64,000 nucleotides of DNA from an uncultured Dehalococcoidia bacterium (GTDB taxonomy: Bacteria; Chloroflexota; Dehalococcoidia; Lucifugimonadales; CATQGZ01). The translations under genes and the position numbers were made by a program. Shown in pieces: positions 1-16,296 of this stretch. The stretch spans positions 1,612,001-1,676,000 of the forward strand of contig OY282365.1 in assembly GCA_958295685.1 (NCBI GenBank), written 5' to 3'. The notes beneath the pieces were generated by a model. It saw nothing but the letters and a program-made list of their open reading frames with translations. It was not told where the DNA came from and ran no database searches. Position 1 is the stretch's first letter. Each line of letters starts with the position of its first letter.

Positions 1-853
1 GAGACTCTTGTCGAGGCTGGCGGACGGAGTTGGCAGTACGTACAGGCGCATCTATGCGGTGCCAGTCTTTGAAGAGCCGGTCGTAAAGCGGCGTTCGGTA
101 GCCGGATAGAACCGCACGACCCTGGATGTACGACAGCGTGTCCGCGAGCTCGACGTGCTCGTCATCGCTCATCTCGTGTTCATACGCCGCCGCGTCGCCT
201 CGCGATGAATGGACGTATGGGGGGTCAAGATAGAAGACCGTGTCTGGTGTGTCGTAGCGTTGGATCACGTCCAGTGCGGGGGCATTTTCGATCTGGACTC
301 GTTGCAGCCGCGACGTGATTTCGGCCAGTCCATCCACAGAACCCAGCCATCTGGACACCGCTCCCGCCATACCGGCCCTGGATGTGAGAACACAGTGGGC
401 CCAGCGCCCCTCACTGCTGCTCTGAGCGAGGCCGGTCCGCGTCTGGCGCGCCCTTACGAAGAAACGCCTCGCGCGTTCCCGTTTGGAGAGTCCCTGCTCG
501 TACTCACACGCACGCGCGAGTTCCTCCCTGGAAAACGGAGTCAGACTGATTACGCGAATCAATTCCGACCCGTCGTCCCTCAGCGTCTCGAAGAAATTGA
601 CCAGCTCCGTGTCTATGTCGTTGTATGTCTCGACAGGAGCGGGAGGACGGTTGATGAGCACGGCCGCCGACCCCCCGAACACGTCACAGAAGTGCCTCGC
701 GTCCAAAGGTATATTGGGCAGGATGAAGTCCAGATGGCTGAACTTGCCGCCGTACCAACCGAAAGCGATCTTTCGACGTTGGCCGTTGCTTCGCCGTCCG
801 GCGATCCTGCGGCCTGTGCCCGTAGAGTTAACCTGCGGAGCGGGCCGATTCAC
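1..853 (-). CDS. Dam-like DNA N6-adenine methyltransferase, 3' end cut by window edge
   Basis: Reading the minus strand from a GTG at 853 gives 284 residues without a stop down to base 1. Visible motifs are FGWYGGK (residues 31-37, the SAM-binding N-terminus of the Dam/D12 class), DVFGGSAAV (57-65) and the catalytic DPPY within VFYLDPPYVHSS (210-213). This is the family order of adenine-N6 methyltransferases that act on double-stranded DNA. Family members are about 270-300 aa, so only the C-terminal end should be missing. The GTG overlaps the TGA of the upstream small ORF (GTGA), which supports this start. It may be an orphan methylase or part of a restriction or phage locus extending to the left. 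Class is confident; specificity is unknown. Confidence 0.85.
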   Translation of the reverse strand, partial: MNRPAPQVNSTGTGRRIAGRRSNGQRRKIAFGWYGGKFSHLDFILPNIPLDARHFCDVFGGSAAVLINRPPAPVETYNDIDTELVNFFETLRDDGSELIRVISLTPFSREELARACEYEQGLSKRERARRFFVRARQTRTGLAQSSSEGRWAHCVLTSRAGMAGAVSRWLGSVDGLAEITSRLQRVQIENAPALDVIQRYDTPDTVFYLDPPYVHSSRGDAAAYEHEMSDDEHVELADTLSYIQGRAVLSGYRTPLYDRLFKDWHRIDAPVRTANSVRQPRQES

Positions 854-1068
854 TGTTCTGAGCCTCTCTGGGTGTCAAGATCTCGACCCGCACAGATATT
901 CTGTGATTGCCTGCCTAATGTCAAGTCCTCCAAGGGCTTCGTGTCAGGCTTGGTCCCGAACACACATGGCTGACTCCCGTTCATCAACTCGCGCAGCCGG
1001 GAGTATATCGCGCGGCGCGCTCGGTTTGCCAGTGGCCGGATTCTTCCGATAGCATGGCCCCAGGACAC
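850..1068 (-). CDS. small hypothetical protein upstream of the Dam-like gene
   Basis: A 72-aa ORF (possible internal start at Met29) whose TGA overlaps the GTG of the methyltransferase by four bases. That arrangement suggests a two-gene, translationally coupled unit. The sequence is basic at the N-terminus, with a central CVFGTKPDTKPLEDLTL stretch. I recognise no family. It could be a small regulator or a remnant of a longer gene; the overlap is the main argument that it is real. Confidence 0.35.
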   Translation of the reverse strand: MSWGHAIGRIRPLANRARRAIYSRLRELMNGSQPCVFGTKPDTKPLEDLTLGRQSQNICAGRDLDTQRGSEQ

Positions 1069-1089
1069 CCGTATGTGAGGAGCGTGAAC

Positions 1090-1410
1090 ATGCTATTCGA
1101 GCTCAGGCAGTACAGGACGCGGCCCGGCAAGCGGGAGGTGTGGGTCAGGATGATGGAGGAGGAGATAATCCCGTTTCAGACCTCGAAGGGGATAGTCATC
1201 GTCGGGAGCTTCGTCGGCGAGGAGGAAGACGACCTGTACGTGTGGATACGGCGCTTCGACAACGAGGCGGAGCGTGAGCGGCTGTACGAAGCGGTCTACG
1301 AGAGCGACTACTGGAAGACGGAGATGGCGCCCCGCATCGGGGAGCTCATCGACAGGGAGCGCACGGTGGTCACGCGGCTGGAGCCGACCGGCCGGTCGGT
1401 GCTCCGCTGA
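1090..1410 (+). CDS. NIPSNAP family protein
   Basis: A 106-aa protein beginning MLFELRQYRTRPGKREVW, the typical start of the NIPSNAP ferredoxin-like alpha-beta barrel fold. A typical FVGEEEDDLYVWIRRFDNE segment lies in the middle. The ATG at 1090 is preferred over an in-frame ATG at 1054 because GAGGAG (1077-1082) sits 7 nt before it. The biochemical role of bacterial NIPSNAP proteins is not settled; they are often beside catabolic enzymes. The next gene starts 7 nt downstream, so the two are probably co-transcribed with the dehydratase that follows. Confidence 0.8.
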   Translation: MLFELRQYRTRPGKREVWVRMMEEEIIPFQTSKGIVIVGSFVGEEEDDLYVWIRRFDNEAERERLYEAVYESDYWKTEMAPRIGELIDRERTVVTRLEPTGRSVLR

Positions 1411-1417
1411 GGGCGGC

Positions 1418-1909
1418 GTGGGCGGCTTCGGCGGCGGGTTGTCGCTGAACGACGAGACGGACTACGGACTGTGCTTCGCCTGCGGACCTAGGAACGAGTG
1501 CGGACTGCGTCTCCGCTTCGAGCGCAACGGGGACACCGTGACGACGTCCTGCACGACCTCCGACCGCCACCAGGGATTCCCCGGCGTGCTGCACGGGGGA
1601 GTGGTCTCGGCGCTGCTGGACGAGGTGATGAGCAGGGTCTCGGTAGTCGAGGGCAGATGGAGCAGCACGGCCCGCATCGAGGTGAGGTTCAGACGCCCGA
1701 TTCCGATAGGCGCTGCCGTGAAGGCGGTAGCCAGGAAGACCGGAGAGCGGCGCGGGTTCGTGGAGGTGGAGGCCAGGATACTACTGCCCGACGGCTCGGT
1801 GGCGGCCGAGGCGGCCGGCACTTTCGCCCCCGTACCGGACGATAGGCTGGCCCAGATGTCCGCAGGGTATCCGCGCCTCAGCAGGGAGTGGATGGTCAAC
1901 AGAGGATGA
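1418..1909 (+). CDS. PaaI/YbgC-type hotdog-fold thioesterase
   Basis: About 163 aa. The segment CFACGPRNECGLRLRFER followed by HQGFPGVLHGGVVSALLDE is the PaaI-type hotdog signature. The HGG turn and the following acidic helix form the acyl-CoA thioesterase active site in this family. The GTG at 1418 lies 4 nt after GAGGG; a TTG at 1439 is the alternative. It overlaps nothing and begins 7 nt after the NIPSNAP stop. The likely reaction is hydrolysis of a small acyl-CoA; the substrate is not evident. Confidence 0.75.
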   Translation: MGGFGGGLSLNDETDYGLCFACGPRNECGLRLRFERNGDTVTTSCTTSDRHQGFPGVLHGGVVSALLDEVMSRVSVVEGRWSSTARIEVRFRRPIPIGAAVKAVARKTGERRGFVEVEARILLPDGSVAAEAAGTFAPVPDDRLAQMSAGYPRLSREWMVNRG

Positions 1910-1943
1910 AGCGCAGTGCATCGCTTCCAGGAGGTAACCACGA

Positions 1944-3158
1944 ATGAAGATCGTCGACGTACGATCCGTGAAGCTGGAAGGAAGTCTGGAGCGCAGCGAG
2001 CCCATCTGGGAGGAGCGGATCTCGATGCCGTTGGACGCCTACGCAGACTTCCGCGCCCGTGGCGCCCAGGAGGTGATGCCGACCTGGATGGGGCTGGAGC
2101 CGGAGGATGGGCGCATCCCTGTCTCCTGCATCTTCGCAGAAGTGGAGTCAGACGATGGGACGGTGGGCTTCGCCGGGCCGATCGACGAGATACAGGCGTT
2201 CCTGATCGACCGGCTGGTGCGGCCCTGTGTGCTGGGAGAGGACCCACGGGCCCACGAGCGCATATGGGACAGGATGTACAGAGGCGTGGAGGCTCACGGG
2301 CGCAAAGGGGCCCCGATGCAGGCGCTGAGCGCGGTCGACTGCGCGGTCTGGGACCTCCACGGCAAGCTGTCGGGGGAGCCTATCTACCGTCTCCTCGGCG
2401 GCCCGCTCAGAGACGAGGTGCCTGCGTACGCCAGCGCGCTCGGCTTCTCCCTCGACGAGGAGTCGGTGGCGCGGCGCTCCCGGGATATAGTCGAGCAGGG
2501 GTACCGGGCCACCAAGTGGTTCTTCCGCCACGGTCCTGGGTCGGGTCCGGAGGGCATGGAGAAGAATGTCGATCTGGTACGGATGGTCCGCGAGGGGGTC
2601 GGCGGCGGCGTGGACATAATGTTCGACTGCTGGCGGTCGTGGGACGTGCGTTACGCGATCGAGATGGGGGAACGGATCGCGCAGTACGGGCTGCGTTGGC
2701 TGGAGGAGCCGGTCTTCGCCGACAGGGTGGACGCGCACGCGGCCCTGAGGCGCGCACTGCCCTTCCCCGTGTCGACGGGCGAGCATGAGTACACGCGATG
2801 GGGCTTCAAGGCGCTCATGGACGCGGGCGCCGCGGACGTGCTGCAGCCCGACGTGCTGTGGGCAGGAGGGATCACCGAGCTGATGAAGATATGCGCGCTG
2901 GCATCGACCTACGACGTCGAGGTGGTGCCGCACGCCCACGCAGTCGCCACGATCCACGTGCTGGCGTCTCAGCCCGCGACCCTCTGCCCCATGTTGGAGT
3001 TCCTCATGAACCACAGCATGGTCCACCAGTTCTTCTTCAGAGAGCCGATCGAGCCTCGCAACGGGGTCGTGGCGCTGCCGGAGGGGCCAGGCATGGGAGT
3101 CGAGATCGACGACGACAAGGTGCTGCGCCGCCGGATATTGCGCTGGGAGCCTTACTAG
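1944..3158 (+). CDS. enolase-superfamily dehydratase, L-rhamnonate dehydratase-like
   Basis: A 404-aa protein with the mandelate racemase/enolase layout: an N-terminal capping domain (1-125) and a TIM-type barrel. Mg2+ ligands are visible as D228 (MFDCW), E254 (RWLEEP) and E280 (STGEH). The general-base dyad is D303 (QPDV) and H330 (VVPHAH). The KWFFRHGPGSG segment and LQPDVLWAGGITE resemble L-rhamnonate/sugar-acid dehydratases (RhmD group), so beta-elimination of water from a sugar acid is the likely reaction. AGGAGG precedes the ATG. It ends tail to tail with pcm, the two stop codons overlapping. The exact sugar acid is not determinable here. Confidence 0.85.
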   Translation: MKIVDVRSVKLEGSLERSEPIWEERISMPLDAYADFRARGAQEVMPTWMGLEPEDGRIPVSCIFAEVESDDGTVGFAGPIDEIQAFLIDRLVRPCVLGEDPRAHERIWDRMYRGVEAHGRKGAPMQALSAVDCAVWDLHGKLSGEPIYRLLGGPLRDEVPAYASALGFSLDEESVARRSRDIVEQGYRATKWFFRHGPGSGPEGMEKNVDLVRMVREGVGGGVDIMFDCWRSWDVRYAIEMGERIAQYGLRWLEEPVFADRVDAHAALRRALPFPVSTGEHEYTRWGFKALMDAGAADVLQPDVLWAGGITELMKICALASTYDVEVVPHAHAVATIHVLASQPATLCPMLEFLMNHSMVHQFFFREPIEPRNGVVALPEGPGMGVEIDDDKVLRRRILRWEPY

Positions 3159-3802
3159 CCTCGGGCGGACGCGTCTTCGGGCCAGGCGTCTGCGCCGACC
3201 AGGGGCACGAAGCGGCAGCTTCCCATCGTGCTTACGGAGAAGCCCTCCTGGGTTCGCACCAGCTTCATCAGCTCCTGCTTCTCACGTGATCCGACAGGCA
3301 CGACCATCCTGCCTCGAACGACGAGCTGACTCACCAGCCGTCGGGGCAGCCTGGGAGCGCCGGCCGAGACGATTATCGCGTCGTAGGGGCTCCTGGGAAG
3401 CCAGCCCAGACAGGGGCCGGCGGTGTGCACCTCGACGTTGCCCACGTCCATGGCCTCGAGGCGTGTTCGGGCAGAGTCGGCGAGCGACGGAAGCCGCTCG
3501 ACGGTCACGACCTCCCCGGCCATCCTGGCAAGCACCGCAGTCTGGTACCCGCTCCCGGTGCCGATCTCGAGGACCCTGTCCGTCGGCCTCAGTTCCAGAG
3601 CATCGACCATCAGGGCCACAATGAAAGGCTGGGAGATTGTCTGGCCCTCGCCGATGGGGAGAGGAGTATCCTCGTAGGCCATGCCCACGCTGGACGCTGG
3701 CACGAAGCCGCTTCTCTCGACCTGCTCCATTGCGCGGAGGGCCTTGACGTCGCCCAGCTCCGCACGGATGCTGTCCATCAGACGCCGCTTCTTCTCGTTC
3801 AG
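3155..3802 (-). CDS. pcm: protein-L-isoaspartate O-methyltransferase
   Basis: Repairs isoaspartyl residues in damaged proteins using SAM. Motifs present are GEGQTISQPFIVALM (substrate loop), VLEIGTGSGYQTAVLA (SAM motif I), EVVTVERL and the late LVVRGRMVVPVG. The family usually begins about 8 residues before the first in-frame ATG (3778). A CTG at 3802, exactly 7 nt after AGGGAGG, gives LNEKKRRLMDSIRAE, which matches the family's N-terminus, so a CTG start (215 aa) is favoured. It lies 16 nt downstream of the rpoC stop and is probably co-transcribed with rpoBC. Confidence 0.85.
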   Translation of the reverse strand: MNEKKRRLMDSIRAELGDVKALRAMEQVERSGFVPASSVGMAYEDTPLPIGEGQTISQPFIVALMVDALELRPTDRVLEIGTGSGYQTAVLARMAGEVVTVERLPSLADSARTRLEAMDVGNVEVHTAGPCLGWLPRSPYDAIIVSAGAPRLPRRLVSQLVVRGRMVVPVGSREKQELMKLVRTQEGFSVSTMGSCRFVPLVGADAWPEDASARG

Positions 3803-3818
3803 CCCGCCGCCTCCCTTC

Positions 3819-7826
<4,008 letters not shown>

Positions 7827-7903
7827 GCGTCACACTCCTTGCGTGGAACCTCTGTGCCTGTTCCATTGCCGGATGATCAGTCCCGTTTCGCATCGAGGCT
7901 GAG

Positions 7904-11710
<3,807 letters not shown>

Positions 11711-11889
11711 GCGGCAAACACTCCTAGGCTGGCTGAGGACGGTTTCGGGCTACCTGTGGAGGACGTTCTGGCAGAAAGCAAAGCGGGACTGACCGGCACA
11801 GTCTATCCGCGGGGAAGGCGCACAAATAGTTGGGGCATCGAGCAAGCAATGCAGTACCCTATCACGCCGACATCCTGATGTCAACTGCC

Positions 11890-11919
11890 TTGACACGAAG
11901 ACCGCCCCTTTCATACAAT
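11890..11919 (+). promoter_or_regulatory. sigma-70-type promoter of the yceD-rpmF-fabD-nusB-acpP block
   Basis: TTGACA (11890-11895), an 18-bp spacer and TACAAT (11914-11919). The pair lies 45 bp before the YceD start codon in the 253-bp gap between divergent rpoB and this operon. It is the best promoter match in that gap. Confidence 0.7.
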
Positions 11920-11963
11920 CTAGTCGCTGTCGCCGTGCTCAGGGCGGCCCGGAGGAACTTGAG

Positions 11964-12515
11964 ATGTACCTCAACGTCTCTCAGCTTCTGAAGGAGTCCC
12001 CAGGGGCCGGACGCAGCTTTGAAATAGACGATCGGTTGACGCTCGCCGATCAAGAACGCGAAAGCCGCGTGAAGGGCGTCGCCGGGTTGCTCCGGTCGCC
12101 GGATGGCATCTGGGTAAGCGCCATCCTTCAGACCACAGTGGTGTGTGAATGCAGCCGTTGCCTGAGACGGACGGAACAGCCGATCAGGCTCGATATAGAG
12201 GAAGAGTTCCTTCCGATCGTGGACGTCTCGACCGGCGCGCCCGTTCGGTACGGGGAGGAGGAAGCCGAGAGCTTCTACGTAGACAGTAATCACGTCCTCG
12301 ACCTGCGCGAGGCTGTCAGGCAGTACGCCGCGATGAGCCTTCCGATGAAGCCTGTGTGCGGGGAGAGATGCGCGGGGCTCTGCCCCTCGTGCGGCGTCAA
12401 CCGAAACGAGACGGCGTGCGCGTGCGGCAGGGAAACAGGCGGCGGCAGATGGAGCCCCCTGCTCGGCCTGACCGCATCCGCTCGAAAGACCCCTGTCCAA
12501 AGCCCAAAGACCTGA
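11964..12515 (+). CDS. YceD/DUF177 family protein
   Basis: A 183-aa member of the DUF177 family, commonly encoded just before rpmF and linked to 23S rRNA/ribosome maturation in bacteria and plastids. It contains the family's VCECSRCLR motif and a C-terminal zinc-ribbon-like CGERCAGLCPSCGVNRN followed by CACG. GGAGGA precedes the ATG. Together with rpmF 31 nt downstream this is the classic yceD-rpmF pair. Confidence 0.85.
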   Translation: MYLNVSQLLKESPGAGRSFEIDDRLTLADQERESRVKGVAGLLRSPDGIWVSAILQTTVVCECSRCLRRTEQPIRLDIEEEFLPIVDVSTGAPVRYGEEEAESFYVDSNHVLDLREAVRQYAAMSLPMKPVCGERCAGLCPSCGVNRNETACACGRETGGGRWSPLLGLTASARKTPVQSPKT

Positions 12516-12546
12516 CACAGCCAACCATCACCCCTGAGGAAAACCC

Positions 12547-12741
12547 ATGCCGGGCGTAATGCCGAAGAAGAAGCACTCTCGAAGGAGGGCCAAGGGCCGC
12601 TGGGCGCATAGGTCGCTCAGCCCCGTGGGCGTCTCCGACTGTCCCCAATGCCGCAGCGTCAAGCTGCCCCACCGTGTCTGCCCCACCTGCGGATTCTACA
12701 ACGGCAGAGAGGTCATCCCTGCCGAAGACGTCGACGAGTAA
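12547..12741 (+). CDS. rpmF: 50S ribosomal protein L32
   Basis: A 64-aa protein with the L32 core MPKKKHSRRRAKGRWAHR and a CPQC...CPTCGFYNGREVI zinc ribbon. The ATG at 12547 (giving MPGVMPKKK) follows GAGGAAAA at good spacing; the ATG at 12559 would give the more usual length but lacks a site. All four cysteines are kept, so this is the zinc-binding paralogue type. fabD starts 3 nt later. Confidence 0.95.
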   Translation: MPGVMPKKKHSRRRAKGRWAHRSLSPVGVSDCPQCRSVKLPHRVCPTCGFYNGREVIPAEDVDE

Positions 12742-12744
12742 CCC

Positions 12745-13704
12745 ATGACGTTGATGGTCAAGTCCAGATCCCGAGGCCCCCAGGTCGCATACCTCTTCCC
12801 AGGCCAGGGCACCCAGACGGTAGGCATGGGTCGAGGCCTGTACGATCAGTCACCGGCCGCCCGGTCCGTGTTCCACACCGTCGACTCCGCCCTCGGCAGA
12901 CCGCTCACCGGCATACTCTTCGACGGCCCCGAAGAGACCCTGAAGCAGACCGTGAACGCCCAGCCGGCCATCATGGCCGTCAGCCTCGCCTGCCTCAAGG
13001 CAATGGAGGAGCGCCTGGACAGAGACGACATACCCAGACCCGCCGTCGCCGCAGGCCACAGCCTCGGCGAATACACCGCCCTCGCCTTCGCCGGCGTCCT
13101 CGACGTAGCCGATACCGCGTGGCTCGTGAACATGCGCGGCGAACTGATGCAGGAAGCATGCGACCGGAACCCGGGCACCATGGCCGCTGTTCTGGGACTG
13201 GACGAGATGACCATCTCGGAAATCTCCCGCGAGACCGGCACCTACGTATCCAACGTGAACACCACCGAACAGATCGTAATCAGCGGTGAGCGCATCCCCG
13301 TGGCCCACGCCCTGGACCTCGCCCTCGCGCGCGGCGCCAAGAAGGTAATCCCCCTCCAGGTCGCAGGCGCCTTCCACTCAGGCCTCATGGAATCCGCAAA
13401 GGCAGGCCTCGTCGACGCCGTAAACCGACTGACCTTCAGAGACCCGCGAATCCCCATCATCGCCAACTGCACGGGGGAACCCCTCACCACCGCGCAGAGC
13501 GTCAAGCAGGAACTCGTCGCGCAAATATCGTCCTGCGTCCAGTGGAAGAGGTCGATCGACTACATCGTCGGCTCCGGCGTCTCCAGCTTCATCGAGGTCG
13601 GCCCAGGCAGGGCGCTCGGCGGTATGGTGAAGCGCATCGAGCGCGGCGCGCGGGTGACCAGCGTCAACGACTTCGACTCGATCATCCGCCTGCACCGGAA
13701 CTGA
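12745..13704 (+). CDS. fabD: malonyl-CoA:ACP transacylase
   Basis: A 319-aa enzyme that loads malonate onto ACP for fatty-acid synthesis. It has LFPGQGTQTVGMG at the start, the nucleophile S106 in GHSLGEY, R131 in NMRGELM (malonyl carboxylate) and H211 in AFHSGLM. It sits between rpmF and nusB, with acpP, its substrate carrier, two genes downstream. No other fab gene is present in the window. Confidence 0.95.
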   Translation: MTLMVKSRSRGPQVAYLFPGQGTQTVGMGRGLYDQSPAARSVFHTVDSALGRPLTGILFDGPEETLKQTVNAQPAIMAVSLACLKAMEERLDRDDIPRPAVAAGHSLGEYTALAFAGVLDVADTAWLVNMRGELMQEACDRNPGTMAAVLGLDEMTISEISRETGTYVSNVNTTEQIVISGERIPVAHALDLALARGAKKVIPLQVAGAFHSGLMESAKAGLVDAVNRLTFRDPRIPIIANCTGEPLTTAQSVKQELVAQISSCVQWKRSIDYIVGSGVSSFIEVGPGRALGGMVKRIERGARVTSVNDFDSIIRLHRN

Positions 13705-13721
13705 CCCGGGCTCCAAGACCC

Positions 13722-14147
13722 ATGCCCAGGACAACGGCGGCCCCCTCGGACCGAAGACGCACCCGGGCGGCGGCCCTCCAGACCCTCTACGAAGCGGACA
13801 CGACCCGCCACGACACCGACTCCGTCCTCGAAGAACAGCTGAACTCCCTCGACCTCGTGCAGGCCGAGCGCGTATTCGCCCGACGACTGGTCGGCGGCGT
13901 ACTTGCAAATCAGGCGGAAATCGATAAGATGATTGAAACGTTCGCGCCCATGTGGCCCGTCAGTCAGATGGCCGTCGTCGACCGAAACATACTCAGAATC
14001 GCAGTCTACGAGATCGTGAAAAGTGAAACCGTCCCGTCCAGAGTAGCCGTCAACGAAGCGGTCGAGCTCGCCAAACGCTTCGGCTCCGACTCCGCCCCCA
14101 GGTTCGTCAACGGTGTGCTGGGCTCAGTCATGGCGGCGCGGGACTAG
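13722..14147 (+). CDS. nusB: transcription antitermination protein NusB
   Basis: A 141-aa all-helical RNA-binding protein of the boxA antitermination complex. Diagnostic segments are RRRTRAAALQTLYEAD and VDRNILRIAVYEIV, then VAVNEAVELAKRFGSD and FVNGVLGSV. The ORF is open upstream through fabD, but homology begins at the ATG at 13722, 17 nt after the fabD stop. Its position between fabD and acpP is unusual but coherent with one operon. Confidence 0.93.
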   Translation: MPRTTAAPSDRRRTRAAALQTLYEADTTRHDTDSVLEEQLNSLDLVQAERVFARRLVGGVLANQAEIDKMIETFAPMWPVSQMAVVDRNILRIAVYEIVKSETVPSRVAVNEAVELAKRFGSDSAPRFVNGVLGSVMAARD

Positions 14148-14187
14148 CGCCCCAAACAAGAAATCAGAACGCGGAGGTGCGTTGCAA

Positions 14188-14430
14188 ATGCCGATTCTCG
14201 ACCGAGTGCAAGCCGTCGTCGCCGACAAGCTGGATGTCGATCCGTCAGAGGTCGTGCCCGAAGCCTCCTTCACCGAGGACCTGAACGCCGACTCCCTCGA
14301 CCTCGTCGATCTCATCATGGCATTCGAGGAAGAGTTCGGCACCGAAATCTCGGACCAAGACGCCGAGGGCATCACCACGGTACAGCTCGCCATAGACTAC
14401 CTGACCGAACAGGGCGTCGGCGACGACTGA
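14188..14430 (+). CDS. acpP: acyl carrier protein
   Basis: An 80-aa acidic protein. S36 in NADSLDLVDL is the 4'-phosphopantetheine site. Start ATG 14188 lies 10 nt after GGAGG; a TTG 6 nt earlier is possible. It lies downstream of fabD and nusB and is probably the last member of the operon that starts at the 11890 promoter. Confidence 0.95.
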   Translation: MPILDRVQAVVADKLDVDPSEVVPEASFTEDLNADSLDLVDLIMAFEEEFGTEISDQDAEGITTVQLAIDYLTEQGVGDD

Positions 14431-14508
14431 CGCCCTGACACGCCCCCCGAGCCGGACCTCGCCCGGCCCACCGTTCGACGCCCCGGCCGGGACACAAGGA
14501 GGTGCGCA

Positions 14509-15561
14509 GTGAGGGCCGCCGTTTACAAAGGCAAGCAGAGCTTCGCCGTCGAAGACCTGCCTCGCCCGGTCCCAGGACCCGGCGAGGTGCTCATAAGGGT
14601 CAAATACTCCGCAGTCTGCGGAACCGACGTCCACGCTTTCCTCTACGACGCCCCCCCGCCGGGCGCCGTCCTCGGACATGAATACTCGGGCAGGATTGCC
14701 GAGACCGGACCGGGCGTGACGCGCTGGAAGAAGGACGACCGAGTCATGGGCGGCGGTGGCGAACCGCCCCCAGGCACGCAGGTGCCGCTCCGAGACCACC
14801 CCAGATTCGACTACCGCAGCATGGGCCCGTCCATCAACTCCGTCCGGTCCTACGCCGAGTACGTCATCAACAAGGACTGGGAGGTCATCGCCATCCCCGA
14901 AGAAGTCTCGGACATGGAAGCCGCCCTGTGCGAACCCGCAGCCGTGGCCGTCCGCGCCGTCCGCAAGTCGGCGGCCAGGATCGGAGACTCGGTCGCGGTA
15001 CTCGGAGCCGGTCCCATCGGCCTCTTCGTCATACAGGCCGCCAGGGCCGCCGGCGCGGCCGGAGTCTACGTGTCGGAGCCGTCGGCGGCCCGGAGACGGG
15101 CCGCCCTCGAGGTCGGCGCGGACGCCGTAATAGACCCGACCGCCAACGACCCGGTGGAGAGCGTCGTAGAGCTGACCGGCGGACTCGGCCCCGAAGTCGT
15201 CTACGAGTGCGCCTCGGCAAGGCCGACGCTGAGCCAGGCCTTCAACATGGCCCGACGCGGCGGGCAGGTGATGCTCGTCGCCATAGCATGGGAACCCACC
15301 GCAGTCGTCCCCGTCGAGTGGATGGCAAGGGAGATCTCGCTCGCCGCCAGCTTCGGAACCGACCCCAGAGACTGGGCCACCGTCCTGAGCCTCATCCGAG
15401 ACCGCAAAATCGACGTGAGCGTAATGGCCACCGACGCCGGGACCATCGGACTGGAAGGCATTCAGGAAACCTTCGAGGCGCTGATCAAGCCGACCACCCA
15501 GATTCAGATGGTCGTCGACCCCTGGGCCCCGCCGCCGGAACGCTCGGCATCGAATACGTGA
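14509..15561 (+). CDS. zinc-dependent MDR alcohol/polyol dehydrogenase
   Basis: A 350-aa medium-chain dehydrogenase. Catalytic zinc ligands C37 (AVCGTD), H57/E58 (LGHEYSG) and E142 (LCEPAAVA) are present, and the NAD(P) Rossmann motif is GAGPIG (166-171). The structural-zinc loop (about 80-105) contains no cysteine, so it should lack the second zinc. GTG start, with AAGGAGG just upstream. It resembles sorbitol/threonine dehydrogenase-like enzymes; the substrate is not evident. Followed by the gene-free repeat region 15562-16088. Confidence 0.85.
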   Translation: MRAAVYKGKQSFAVEDLPRPVPGPGEVLIRVKYSAVCGTDVHAFLYDAPPPGAVLGHEYSGRIAETGPGVTRWKKDDRVMGGGGEPPPGTQVPLRDHPRFDYRSMGPSINSVRSYAEYVINKDWEVIAIPEEVSDMEAALCEPAAVAVRAVRKSAARIGDSVAVLGAGPIGLFVIQAARAAGAAGVYVSEPSAARRRAALEVGADAVIDPTANDPVESVVELTGGLGPEVVYECASARPTLSQAFNMARRGGQVMLVAIAWEPTAVVPVEWMAREISLAASFGTDPRDWATVLSLIRDRKIDVSVMATDAGTIGLEGIQETFEALIKPTTQIQMVVDPWAPPPERSASNT

Positions 15562-15676
15562 CCCACTCGGCTAGGCCAAGAGGGAACACCCCTCCGCGCC
15601 GGAACCTGAATTAGGTGGAGGGGGGGTTTGGTCCCCAATCCTCCCGTCCTGAGAATCCTGATTCAGACAATGGCTC

Positions 15677-15913
15677 TTGATTACGCCGAACCGCTGTGCT
15701 AGAGTATCCCCATGACACAGTCGCATCTCTCCACTAACCGCCCGCAAGACTTCTGCATCGCCTGGATTGACTGTCAGAAAGTGTCACATTAGTGTCAGAT
15801 AAGTGTCACGAAAGTGTCAGATAGTGTCACATAACTGTCACATTAGTGTCACGAAAGTGTCAGATAGTGTCAGGTAAATCCGAGCCGTCTGAGGCCCTCC
15901 CAGCTACGAAATG
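15677..15913 (+). repeat. array element A: promoter plus ten 10-11-nt direct repeats
   Basis: Promoter-like TTGATT (15677-15682), 17-bp spacer, TAGAGT (15700-15705), and an ATG at 15712 six bases after the -10 box. Ten units (15771-15877) follow with core TGTCAG or TGTCAC, such as GTGTCAGATAA. The family tail CAGCTACGAAATG is at 15901-15913. The inverted unit expected after the tail is not recognisable, so this copy looks degenerate. It is preceded by the family flank ATCCTGATTCAGACAA (15656-15670). The rest of the 15562-16088 gap holds no gene I can support. Confidence 0.8.
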
Positions 15914-16088
15914 GCCGCGAAATGCCCCCAGATCCCCCCGCGCGCGTTACACAAAATTTTTCCTGGAGCCTCTGCTGACTCTGGACGACAGGCTGACACG
16001 AGCCAGGCCGAGGAGTCTGCGGTCGGTGGGGTCGCGTGCCAGGACGGTGATGACCGAGTCGGGACAGGTTCTTCAGACAACCCACCCC

Positions 16089-16296
16089 TTGACGACGCCG
16101 AACTGCCGTGCTACGCTATCCCCATGACACCGACACTTTCCACGAACCGCAGGCAGCCCCACCCGGAGACCTGTCCCACAATTGCCCCAGAACTGCTCCG
16201 GTTCCGTTCCACGTCTGTTCCACAAATGCCCCACGTCTGTTCCACAAATTCGAACCCTCAGCTACGAAAATGGAACAAATGGAACAGTTTGGGACA
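16089..16296 (+). repeat. array element B: promoter, seven exact 11-nt repeats, three inverted units
   Basis: TTGACG (16089-16094), 17-bp spacer, TACGCT (16112-16117), and an ATG at 16124 six bases after the -10 box. Seven units of exactly 11 nt run 16172-16248; their core is TGTTCCA, TGCCCCA or TGTCCCA rather than TGTCNNA. The tail TCAGCTACGAAAATGG is followed by inverted units TGGAACA (16271-16277), TGGAACA (16280-16286) and TGGGACA (16290-16296). These are reverse complements of TGTTCCA and TGTCCCA in the same array. It lies directly upstream of the ABC exporter operon. Confidence 0.8.

Noticed and set aside
15771..15877. Array units as coding tandem repeats
   Set aside because: The 10/11-nt period is not a multiple of three and frames in most copies stop within a few units.
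15960..16060. Possible protein-gene remnant on the minus strand (DSVITVLARDPTDRRLLGLA)
   Set aside because: It reads plausibly for about 30 codons but has no start, no end and no family I recognise.
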